DNA from: Streptomyces sp.
Lineage (GTDB): Bacteria; Actinomycetota; Actinomycetes; Streptomycetales; Streptomycetaceae
Direction: 5' to 3'
Length of the DNA: 59,350 nucleotides
NCBI RefSeq assembly: GCF_019510245.1
Contig: NZ_JAEKKT010000142.1
Location: forward strand, 1 to 59,350
Positions 52,807 through 59,350 of this stretch are shown piece after piece (positions within the stretch are counted from its first letter, which is position 1; the number at the start of each line of letters is the position of its first letter). The notes under the pieces were generated by a model. It saw nothing but the letters and a program-made list of their open reading frames with translations. It made no database searches and was not told where the DNA came from. The translations under genes were made by a program, and so were the position numbers.

Positions 52807-54280
52807 CGAGGGCCCGCTTCATGATCTTCCCCATGTCGTTGCGGGGGAGGGCGTCCAGGTAGCGGACGACGCGGGGCCGCTTGTGCGGGGCCAGCCGCCC
52901 GGCCACATGGTCCGCCAACTCCTCGGCGGAGGGCGGCGACTGGGGCTCCGCCGGTACGACCCAGGCGACGATCCGCTCGCCCAGGTCCGGGTCCGGTTCC
53001 CCGGTGACCGCGGCCTCCCGCACCCCAGGATGTTCCAGCAGCGCGTTCTCGATCTCCCCGGCGCCGATCTTGTAACCCCCGCTCTTGATCAGGTCGGTGG
53101 CCTTGCGCCCGACGATCCGCACGTAACCGTCCGCCTCCCGCACGGCCATGTCGCCGGTCCGGAACCAGCCGTCCGGGGTGAAGGCGGCGGCGGTCGCGTC
53201 GGGCCGGTTGAGGTACTCGGTGAACAGGTTCGGGCCGCGCACCTGGATCTCCCCGACGGTCTCCCCGTCGTACGCCGCGATCGCCGTCCCGTCCTCCTCC
53301 ACCAGCCGCAGCTCCACCCCGGGCAGCGGCAGGCCCACGGTCCCCGCCCGGGCCTCCCCGTCCGCGCGCACGCTGGTGTTCATCAGCGTCTCCGTCATGC
53401 CGTACCGCTCGACGACCCGCCGTCCGGTCGCCGCCGCGATCCGCTCGTGGTCGTGGACGGGCAGCGCGGCGGAGCCGGAGACCAGCAGCCGGGCCCGGCC
53501 GAGCGCCTTCGCCAGCGCGGGATCGGTGGGCAGCGCCTCGGCGATGCGGTGGTACATGGTCGGGACGCCGAAGAGCATGGTCGCCCCGTCGTTCAGCTCG
53601 CGTGCGACCCCGGCGGTGTCGAACCGCCCGAGGTGCCGGACCGAGCCGCCGCGCCGCAGCGGCCCGAGGATGCCCAGCACGAGCCCGTGCACGTGGAAGA
53701 GCGGCAGGCCGTGGACGAGGACGTCCTCCCCGGTCCACTGCCAGGCGTCGGCGAGCGCGTCTAGGGTGGCGGCGAGCGCCCGGCGCGGGATGACGGCGCC
53801 CTTGGGCGGCCCGGTGGTGCCGGAGGTGTAGACGACGAGGGCCGGGTCGGACTCGGCGGTACGGTCCTCGGGCAGCGCCCCCACGGCCGCCGCGTCGACG
53901 TCGATCCGCTGCAGGCCGGCGAACGCGGCCGGGAGTTCGGCGCCGGGCGCGGCCAGCACGGCGGTCGGCGCGCTGTCGGTGAGGATGTGCGCGAGTTCCT
54001 TGTCGCCCGACTTCGGGTTGAGCGGCACGGCCGCCCGCCCGGCGAGCAGGGTGCCGACGACGGCCACCGCCGTCTCCAGCTCCGGCGTCGCCCACACCGC
54101 GACCCGCTCGGCGCCCCGGACCCGGCCGGCGACGGCCCCGGCCGCGGCGGCGAGCTGCCCGTACGTCAGCGAGCGCACCCCGAACCGCAGGGCGACCCTT
54201 CCCCGGACCTCGTCCGGGGGGACCCCCGTCCCGCTGCGCTCGCCCGGACCGCCCACCAGGGCCGGAAACAGAAACGACAC
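52799..54280 (-). CDS. matB: Malonyl-CoA synthetase-type acyl-CoA ligase
   Basis: 493 residues. ANL motifs: YTSGTTGPPKGAV phosphate loop, LPLFHVHGL, VERYGMTETLMNT, GWFRTGDMA, and A10 lysine region LPRNDMGKIMKR. The IKSGGYKIGAGEIE segment matches MatB-type ligases, which activate malonate or methylmalonate with ATP and CoA. GTG 54280 follows GAGGAG. Conserved in Streptomyces beside the carboxyltransferase. Confidence 0.88.
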   Translation of the reverse strand: MSFLFPALVGGPGERSGTGVPPDEVRGRVALRFGVRSLTYGQLAAAAGAVAGRVRGAERVAVWATPELETAVAVVGTLLAGRAAVPLNPKSGDKELAHILTDSAPTAVLAAPGAELPAAFAGLQRIDVDAAAVGALPEDRTAESDPALVVYTSGTTGPPKGAVIPRRALAATLDALADAWQWTGEDVLVHGLPLFHVHGLVLGILGPLRRGGSVRHLGRFDTAGVARELNDGATMLFGVPTMYHRIAEALPTDPALAKALGRARLLVSGSAALPVHDHERIAAATGRRVVERYGMTETLMNTSVRADGEARAGTVGLPLPGVELRLVEEDGTAIAAYDGETVGEIQVRGPNLFTEYLNRPDATAAAFTPDGWFRTGDMAVREADGYVRIVGRKATDLIKSGGYKIGAGEIENALLEHPGVREAAVTGEPDPDLGERIVAWVVPAEPQSPPSAEELADHVAGRLAPHKRPRVVRYLDALPRNDMGKIMKRALGA

Positions 54281-54486
54281 GCGACGACTCCTCACATCGG
54301 AAAGCACCGGCCGGAACCTCGACAGCCCCTTCCTACACCAGCCACCGCACTCCCGGGCCACCCCACTCGCACACCGCACCACGACCTTGATCACACTGCC
54401 GGCCGCTCACCACCGTCGCCTCCCGACGACCGCGCACGGATCATGCGCCGGCCGCACCTCACCGCCCGCAGGGCCGGATGCTCCGG

Positions 54487-54543
54487 TCAGTGCAGCCGCG
54501 CCCGGTTGAGGCCGCTGTAGGCGCCGGTGCCGCGATCACTCAT
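54487..54543 (-). CDS. Possible 18-aa ORF
   Basis: ATG (54541-54543) to TGA (54487-54489), MSDRGTGAYSGLNRARLH. GGCGGAAG lies upstream. It is just past the broken AAA gene and before matB. No family and no supporting feature, so low confidence. Confidence 0.15.
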   Translation of the reverse strand: MSDRGTGAYSGLNRARLH

Positions 54544-54568
54544 GGTCCGGCTTCCGCCCCAGCCCGGG

Positions 54569-56285
54569 TCACGGTTGTCCTCCGTGGCCGAGTGCTTCGG
54601 CGACCGCCCTGTTGACGGGTACGTCCTCCAGGAAAAGGCGGCGTGCCGGTCCGGTCAGGGAGGTGGACTTGTGCTGGATCTCCTGCCAGGCGCGCTCCAG
54701 GAACCGGGTCGCGCCGGCCTGGTCGTCCAGGGCCAGGAGCGTCCTGGCGTGGTGGTAGTGGATCTCCTCGGCGTTCACCGCCGCCAGCCTGCCCCCGCTG
54801 GCGTCGAGGATGTCCACGGCACGGATTCCGGCCTCCCGGGCCTCCTGGGGCCGCCCTTGCGCCAGCCGGGCGCGCGCCACCAGCGACCAGGCGACCACCT
54901 CGCTGCGCGTCGTGCCGGCCTGCCGGCAGTGGGCGGCGTTCTCCGCGGCCAGCCGTTCCGCCTCGGCCGCGCGCCGGTCGCCGTCGGGGCCGGTGGGGTC
55001 GGCCTCCAGCAGGGCCTCGGCCAGGTAATTGTGGACGAGCGGAGCGATACTGACGATGCCGGACCGATCGACTTCGTCGGCCGCGGCGCGCAGCCGTCGC
55101 AGCGCTGTCTCCCCGTCGTCGCGGAGCAGCGCGACATGTCCCAGCAGCGCCGTCTGGTACGCGTGCCAGGCACTGGCCGGGGAACCGTCCTCGCCGGAGC
55201 GGCCGAGGCCGACGGCTTCTTCGAGCAGTTCCTGCGCCCCCGCGAAGTCACCGAGCGAAATCCGGTTCTGAGCCAGGTAGTTCAGCGGTGGCTGCAACTG
55301 GTCCGTGGCGCCGCGGCCCCGCAGCCGTTCGAGGACGGCGGTCAGCCGCACCTGCGCTCCTGACGGGTCGCCCGCGTCGAGAAGGTTGATGCCGAGATGC
55401 TGTTCGAGCTGGTCGGAGACCACACGCACCACGGGGTCCCGGGTGTCACGCAGTTGCGGCGCCCGGTGCAGCAGTTCCTCCGCCTCGTGCATCATCGCCA
55501 TCCCGCGCCGCAGGTCGCGCTGGGTGAGCTGGGCGCCGTGCTCGGCGGCGAGCAGGAACGAGTTGACCGGGTCCGTCTCCTTGCGGGTCGCGGCCAGCGC
55601 GTCGGTCAGGACGGCCAGCGACGCCTCCGCGCCCCTGGCGTGCAGGAGGATCTTGCCGTGCAGGAACCCCGCGCGGGCGCGGAGCGGCGGGTCGCCCACC
55701 CGGTCGGCGGCGCGGGCCGCTTCCATGGCCAGAGTCGAGGACGATGCAGCTGCTGTGGTCGATGCGCTCTGCGTCGTCGATGACCAGGAGCGTGGGTCCG
55801 TGGGTCGCGGCCGCGCGCAGCAGAGCGCCGGCGAGGACCTGCGCGACCCGGCCCACCTGCCCGATCAGTCCGTTCGGATCGGCTTTGGAGTGATCTTCGA
55901 TCACGTCTTTCACCAGCTGGGCGCCCAGTTTGAGCGCGCCTCCCGCCACGGGGACCAGCTCCAGCAGGTCGGGGGCCAGATCGGCGGCGATGCGGCGGCG
56001 CCGCGCCCAGCGCCGGGCGGGGGCCGACGCCGGCTGCGTCGCGAGGAGATCGATGATCGGGCCGTACGAGTTCTCCGCCCCGACCTGACCGTGACAGGCG
56101 ACCTTCGAGATCCGCAGCCCGGGCAGGGCCGCGGCCGTCTCCCGGAAGGTGTCGAGCAGGGCCGTCTTGCCGATGCCCGCCGGCCCCTCGACGCAGTACA
56201 CCCCGCCCGTACCACCGGTCACCGCCGTGGCCAGGTCCAGCAGTTGCCGCCGTTCCTGCTCGCGGTCCACGAAGATCTCGGTCAC
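54569..56285 (-). pseudogene. Frameshifted/deleted AAA-TPR ATPase
   Basis: The N-terminal AAA part (P-loop VEGPAGIGKTALL, Walker B TLLVIDDAERIDHSSCIVL) starts at GTG 56285 (CGGAGG upstream) and goes out of frame near 55726-55745. A second frame then continues with TPR-type sequence from STLAMEAARAADRVGDPPLRARAG to the stop at 54569. A full-length relative would have several hundred residues between the Walker B and these repeats, so a large internal deletion with a frame change is likely. Confidence 0.75.
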
Positions 56286-56407
56286 GGCACCTCCGGCGCG
56301 TACGGCACGTTGGTCTGACGGAGCGTCGCTCAACTACCCGGCGTCCGACCGTCCCCGCACAACGCCCGGCGCCGACAACGGAGTCGGGTGCAGCGTCGAC
56401 GCCGCGG

Positions 56408-57490
56408 CTATCCGGCGCCGTCCGGCCGGCGGGGGGCCGTCACGGCGTCCGCCACCACGCAGCTCACGTTGTCGGCGCCGCCCGCCGCGTTCGCCGCGTC
56501 GATCAGCGTCCGTACCGTCACTTCGGGGGCCGTCCCGTTCCCGAGCAACTCGCGGATCCGCTCGTCGGGAACGGCCCTCGTCAGCCCGTCCGAGCACACC
56601 AGATACCGGTCGCCGGCCCGGGCCTCGTGGAGTTTCAGGTCCGGGGTGTCGGCGGTGCCACCCGGCAGGGCCTTCGCCAGCAGCATCCGCTGCGGATGGC
56701 TCTCGGCCTCCTCCGGCGTCAGCCGGCCCTCGTCGATCAGTGCCTGCACCACAGTGTGGTCGTGCGTGATCCGGAACAGCTCCCCGTCCCGCAGCAGATA
56801 CGCCCGCGAGTCCCCGACGTGCACCAGGGCCAGCCGGGACCCGGTCCACAGCAGCGCGGTGAGCGTCGTACCCACCTCCGCACTGCCCTCCGCCACTCCC
56901 TGTACCGCCTCGGCCGCCGAACGCACCGCGTCCTCCAGGAGGTTCAGCACGTTCCCGGGCGAAAGCTCCGCCTCCTCCAGGGGCTTGAGTGCCGCCACGG
57001 CGGCGGCACTGGCCGATGCCCCGGCCGGCCCGCACCCGTCGGCGACGGCCAGCAGCCGGCGCCCCGCGTACGCGGTGTCCTGGTTGGACGGCCGGACGTG
57101 CCCCCGGTCCGAGTTGGCGGCATAACGCAGTTCCAGCATCGTCGTCGTGTCCCTTCTCGACTCTCCGGACAAGTGGTCGACGAGGAACGCGGCCAGGTCC
57201 CGCCGTACGGCGGTCTCCGCCTCGACACGGGCCCAGTACGCCCGCACCTCCCGGGCGGCCGGGCCGGCCGGCAGCGCGCACACCTCGCGGATCCGCGCCA
57301 GCGGCATGCCCAGCCGCCGCAGCCAGGCCACCAGCCGGGCGCGTTCCAGCTGCGCGTCGGCGTAGTACCGGTAGCCGGTCTCCGGGTCGACCCGGGCGGG
57401 CTTGAGCAGGTCCAGCTCGTCGTACAGCCGCAGCGCCTTCGGCGACAGCCGGCAGGCCTTCGCGAAGGCCCCGATGGTCAGCCATTCCAT
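56408..57490 (-). CDS. MerR-PP2C fusion regulator
   Basis: 360 residues. N-terminal MerR HTH (LTIGAFAKACRLSPKALRLYDELDLLKPARVDPETGYRYY) and dimerisation helix, then a PP2C Ser/Thr phosphatase: AANSDRGHVRPSNQDTA, LLAVADGCGPAGAS, LVHVGDSRAYLL, VCSDGLTRA, GGADNVS with the metal-binding aspartates kept, though DGCGPAG is shorter than usual DGMGGH. It probably couples DNA binding to dephosphorylation of a partner kinase or protein. ATG 57490 follows GGAGACC. Confidence 0.88.
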   Translation of the reverse strand: MEWLTIGAFAKACRLSPKALRLYDELDLLKPARVDPETGYRYYADAQLERARLVAWLRRLGMPLARIREVCALPAGPAAREVRAYWARVEAETAVRRDLAAFLVDHLSGESRRDTTTMLELRYAANSDRGHVRPSNQDTAYAGRRLLAVADGCGPAGASASAAAVAALKPLEEAELSPGNVLNLLEDAVRSAAEAVQGVAEGSAEVGTTLTALLWTGSRLALVHVGDSRAYLLRDGELFRITHDHTVVQALIDEGRLTPEEAESHPQRMLLAKALPGGTADTPDLKLHEARAGDRYLVCSDGLTRAVPDERIRELLGNGTAPEVTVRTLIDAANAAGGADNVSCVVADAVTAPRRPDGAG

Positions 57491-57558
57491 GCCGGTCTCC
57501 ATGCCGTCTCCATGCCGTCTTCCTGCCCGTGCCTGACGTTCCTCGACGTCCGCCACCG

Positions 57559-57589
57559 ATGCTGGGGCTTCACCGAAGGTGAAGGTCAA
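57559..57589 (-). promoter_or_regulatory. MerR-type promoter with 19-bp spacer and dyad
   Basis: On the minus strand, TTGACC (57584-57589), a 19-base spacer, and CAGCAT (57559-57564). The spacer contains the perfect dyad CTTCACC-GAA-GGTGAAG (57568-57584). A 19-20-base spacer holding a dyad is the classical MerR-regulated layout, here in front of the MerR-PP2C gene itself. It suggests autoregulation and possibly control of the divergent ATP-grasp gene. Confidence 0.7.
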
Positions 57590-57655
57590 CAGCGTCGCCG
57601 GGTTAGCCTGCCCGAGGAAGGAACGCAGCCGCCGACAGCCAAGGGAGCCCCCGCC

Positions 57656-58534
57656 GTGCCCCGCATAGCCCTCGCCACCTACGACCCCGGCACGGAACCG
57701 AACAAGGACCAGGACCTGCCGGTGCTGCTGCGGGCGCTGACCGACGCGGGGGCCGAGGCCGTCGCCCGCCCGTGGGACGACCAGGAGACGGAGTGGGGCG
57801 CCCACGACCTGGTCGTCATCCGCTCCACCTGGGACTACAGCTGGCGCGCCGACGAGTTCGTGTCGTGGGCGGAGCGGGTGGGGAAGGCGACCCGGATCGC
57901 GAACCCGGCGGAGGTCGTCCGGTGGAACACCGACAAGCGGTATCTCGGTGACCTCGCGGCGGCCGGCGTGCCGGTGGTGCCGACGCGGTATCTCGCCCCC
58001 GGCGACCCGGCCGGTCCCGCCCTCCCCGCCGACCGCGACTTCGTCGTCAAGCCCACCTTCGGCGCCGGCGCCCGGTTCGCCGCCCGCTACACGCCCGGCG
58101 AGCACGAGACGGCCGTACGGCACCTCGCCCGCATGCACGAGGAGGGGCTGACCGCGATGGTCCAGCCGTACGTCTCCGGCATCGACGTCAGCGGCGAGCG
58201 GGCGCTCCAGTTCTTCGGCGGGCGGCTGCTGCACGCCAGCCGCAAGCGGGCGGTGCTCACGCCGGGCACGGCGTACGACGCGGACAAGGTCGCCCACCCC
58301 GAGCTGGCGAGGTGGGTCCCGACGTCCGGCGAACTCGCCGTGGCGGAGCGCGCGTTGGCCGCCGTCCCGGAGGCGCCCGAGCTGCTCTACGCCCGGGTGG
58401 ACCTGGTCGACGGCGAGGACGGGCGGCCGCGGGTGATGGAGCTGGAGCTGGTCGAACCGAACCTGTTCCTGTTCCTGCACCCCGGGTCGGTGGCCGCGGT
58501 GGCGGAGGCGATCCTCACCGAGGCGCGTCGATGA
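57656..58534 (+). CDS. ATP-grasp protein
   Basis: 292 residues of the ATP-grasp fold, related to RimK/DcsG-like ligases. DRDFVVKPTFGAGARFAARY holds the ATP lysine, MVQPYVSGID the adenine strand, and RVMELELVEPNLFLF the metal ligands (E and N). It probably ligates a carboxylate to an amine. Substrate unknown. GTG 57656 follows AAGGGAG. It is divergent from the MerR-PP2C gene and its 3' end overlaps the next gene's by 20 bases tail to tail. Confidence 0.85.
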   Translation: MPRIALATYDPGTEPNKDQDLPVLLRALTDAGAEAVARPWDDQETEWGAHDLVVIRSTWDYSWRADEFVSWAERVGKATRIANPAEVVRWNTDKRYLGDLAAAGVPVVPTRYLAPGDPAGPALPADRDFVVKPTFGAGARFAARYTPGEHETAVRHLARMHEEGLTAMVQPYVSGIDVSGERALQFFGGRLLHASRKRAVLTPGTAYDADKVAHPELARWVPTSGELAVAERALAAVPEAPELLYARVDLVDGEDGRPRVMELELVEPNLFLFLHPGSVAAVAEAILTEARR

Positions 58535-59063
58535 CCGCGGTCCGCTGCAGCAGGCCCCAGGTGAACTCGGCGACCACCTGACGGCCGTCGGGCACCTTGA
58601 AGGTGAGTCCCCAGCGGGTGGGGGCCGTGCCCTCCAGGGGACGGGCGGGGGCGAAGGCGCGGGCGGCCTCGTCGACCGTGCAGGACCAGGGGGTGAGGTC
58701 GTCGTAGGTCTCCAGCCTCGGGGCGGCCGCGTCGGGGGCGCGGACCAGCCATTCGTTCCAGACCGCACCGCCGGGGCCGACCATGACCTCGAAGCGCAGG
58801 GTGGGCCAGAGGGGGAGTGGCCACTGCCAGGCCGCGCACTCCAGGTCGCCGACGGTGCGCTTGGTCTCCCACTCGGGCGGGCCGAGGACCGAGCGGTAGC
58901 GGGAGGCGGCGGACCGGGGCGAGCGGGCCATCGCCTGCCAGCGCTTGTTGGCCTCCCGCATGTCCGCGAGCGACGCGCCCAGGGTGCGCCGGGCGTCCTC
59001 GACCAGGTCCGGGTTGTGGTCGGCCATGCGGCGCAGCAGCACCAGCTGGAAGTCCAGTTGCAT
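58515..59063 (-). CDS. Conserved hypothetical protein
   Basis: 182 residues: MQLDFQLVLLRRMADHNPDLVEDARRTLG start helix, W-rich middle (CAAWQWPLPLWPTLRFEVMVG), AEFTWGLLQRT near the end. No signal peptide or membrane segment. I do not recognise the family. ATG 59063 is taken; ATG 59072 is possible. Confidence 0.65.
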   Translation of the reverse strand: MQLDFQLVLLRRMADHNPDLVEDARRTLGASLADMREANKRWQAMARSPRSAASRYRSVLGPPEWETKRTVGDLECAAWQWPLPLWPTLRFEVMVGPGGAVWNEWLVRAPDAAAPRLETYDDLTPWSCTVDEAARAFAPARPLEGTAPTRWGLTFKVPDGRQVVAEFTWGLLQRTAVIDAPR

Positions 59064-59107
59064 GCCACCCATGGTGCACGTGCCGCTACCCGGCTTCCTC
59101 AAGACCA

Positions 59108-59136
59108 TTGCCCGTGGAATCCCCGATGGCTAGCCT
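59108..59136 (+). promoter_or_regulatory. Promoter of the IclR-family gene
   Basis: TTGCCC (59108-59113), a 17-base spacer, TAGCCT (59131-59136), about 105 bases before the GTG at 59241. The sequence fits a vegetative promoter with one mismatch in the -35. Confidence 0.5.
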
Positions 59137-59240
59137 GTGTTCGTCATGCCGATCGCCTGTTGATATCTCGAACGGCTCCGCAGCTGAGACGCGCGCCGCA
59201 CCGGGTATCCGGCGCCTAGACCCAAGGGAGGGGGCCGGAC

Positions 59241-59350
59241 GTGGGACGCCTCGTGCCTGCCGTGACCCGGGCTCTCGACATTCTTGAGCTCTTCCTGGAC
59301 GGGGACGGGACCCTCTCCGCCCCCGACATAGTCCGCAAACTCCAGCTGCC
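59241..59350 (+). CDS. IclR-family transcriptional regulator (5' part)
   Basis: GTG 59241 after GGGAGGGGG. The visible 36 codons read MGRLVPAVTRALDILELFLDGDG then TLSAPDIVRKLQL, the N-terminal helix-turn-helix of IclR-family regulators. The rest is cut off by the window end. Confidence 0.8.
   Translation, partial: MGRLVPAVTRALDILELFLDGDGTLSAPDIVRKLQL

Noticed and set aside
57656..58534. ATP-grasp gene as a maturase for the FxSxx peptide
   Set aside because: It lies 14 kb away, divergent from the MerR-PP2C gene and unlinked to the peptide; no supporting evidence.

Overview
The window is about 59 kb of very GC-rich DNA. GTG starts are frequent, the proteins are typical of actinomycetes (LAL-type LuxR regulator, AfsA-like hotdog protein, NB-ARC/TPR proteins, sedolisin, protein O-mannosyltransferase, Mbl-like actin, matB), and long antisense shadow ORFs run through most genes. 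All of this points to a Streptomyces chromosome. I see no rRNA, tRNA, CRISPR array, phage genes or insertion sequences.

Region 1 (253-8943, all +) looks like a small uncharacterised biosynthetic cluster. It holds a 31-aa ORF coupled to an MFS exporter, an SDR, a YciI-like protein, a fold-type I PLP aminotransferase, an ATP-grasp ligase (start overlapping the aminotransferase stop), a luciferase-like flavin monooxygenase, its likely flavin reductase, and an AfsA-type butyrolactone-synthase homologue. Region 2 (9077-10045) is an alpha/beta hydrolase behind a promoter with two operator-like dyads. Region 3 (10203-14380) concerns the cell wall: a membrane-spanning HTH protein with an outer peptidoglycan-binding/lysozyme-like part, a Tat-exported M15 peptidase, a GH25 muramidase, and a small secreted protein sharing the muramidase C-terminal domain. 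Region 4 (14564-21166) has an NB-ARC/TPR protein coupled to a two-TM protein, a large repetitive membrane-anchored protein and a secreted protein. Region 5 (21247-30166) has a sedolisin, a LAL-type LuxR regulator interrupted by a repeat element, an esterase, a DJ-1/PfpI protein and a protein mannosyltransferase.

Region 6 (30362-43566) is the most interesting. A VMAP-C protein, a MoxR ATPase and a 1534-aa SAV_2336/NB-ARC/TPR fusion form an overlapping operon. An opposite-strand antiporter follows, then an alpha/beta hydrolase coupled to a caspase-like protease, a 61-aa FxSxx-type peptide, and a stand-alone HExxH protein. This combines a ternary NTP-dependent conflict system with an FxSxx-type ribosomal peptide locus. 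No radical SAM maturase is in the window, and the peptide has an unusual tail beyond its F-A-S motif. The VMAP protein and the caspase share the same effector-associated domain, which suggests how the signal reaches the protease.

Region 7 (43586-59350) holds a giant secreted double-GH43 glycosidase, a MEDS/anti-sigma-type ATPase, a fragment of a second FxsT-like gene, an Mbl-like actin, a carboxyltransferase plus malonyl-CoA synthetase pair, a broken AAA/TPR gene, a MerR-PP2C fusion with a classical 19-bp-spacer promoter, an ATP-grasp protein, an unknown protein, and the start of an IclR-family regulator cut by the window end. Short tandem repeats occur in several intergenic gaps.
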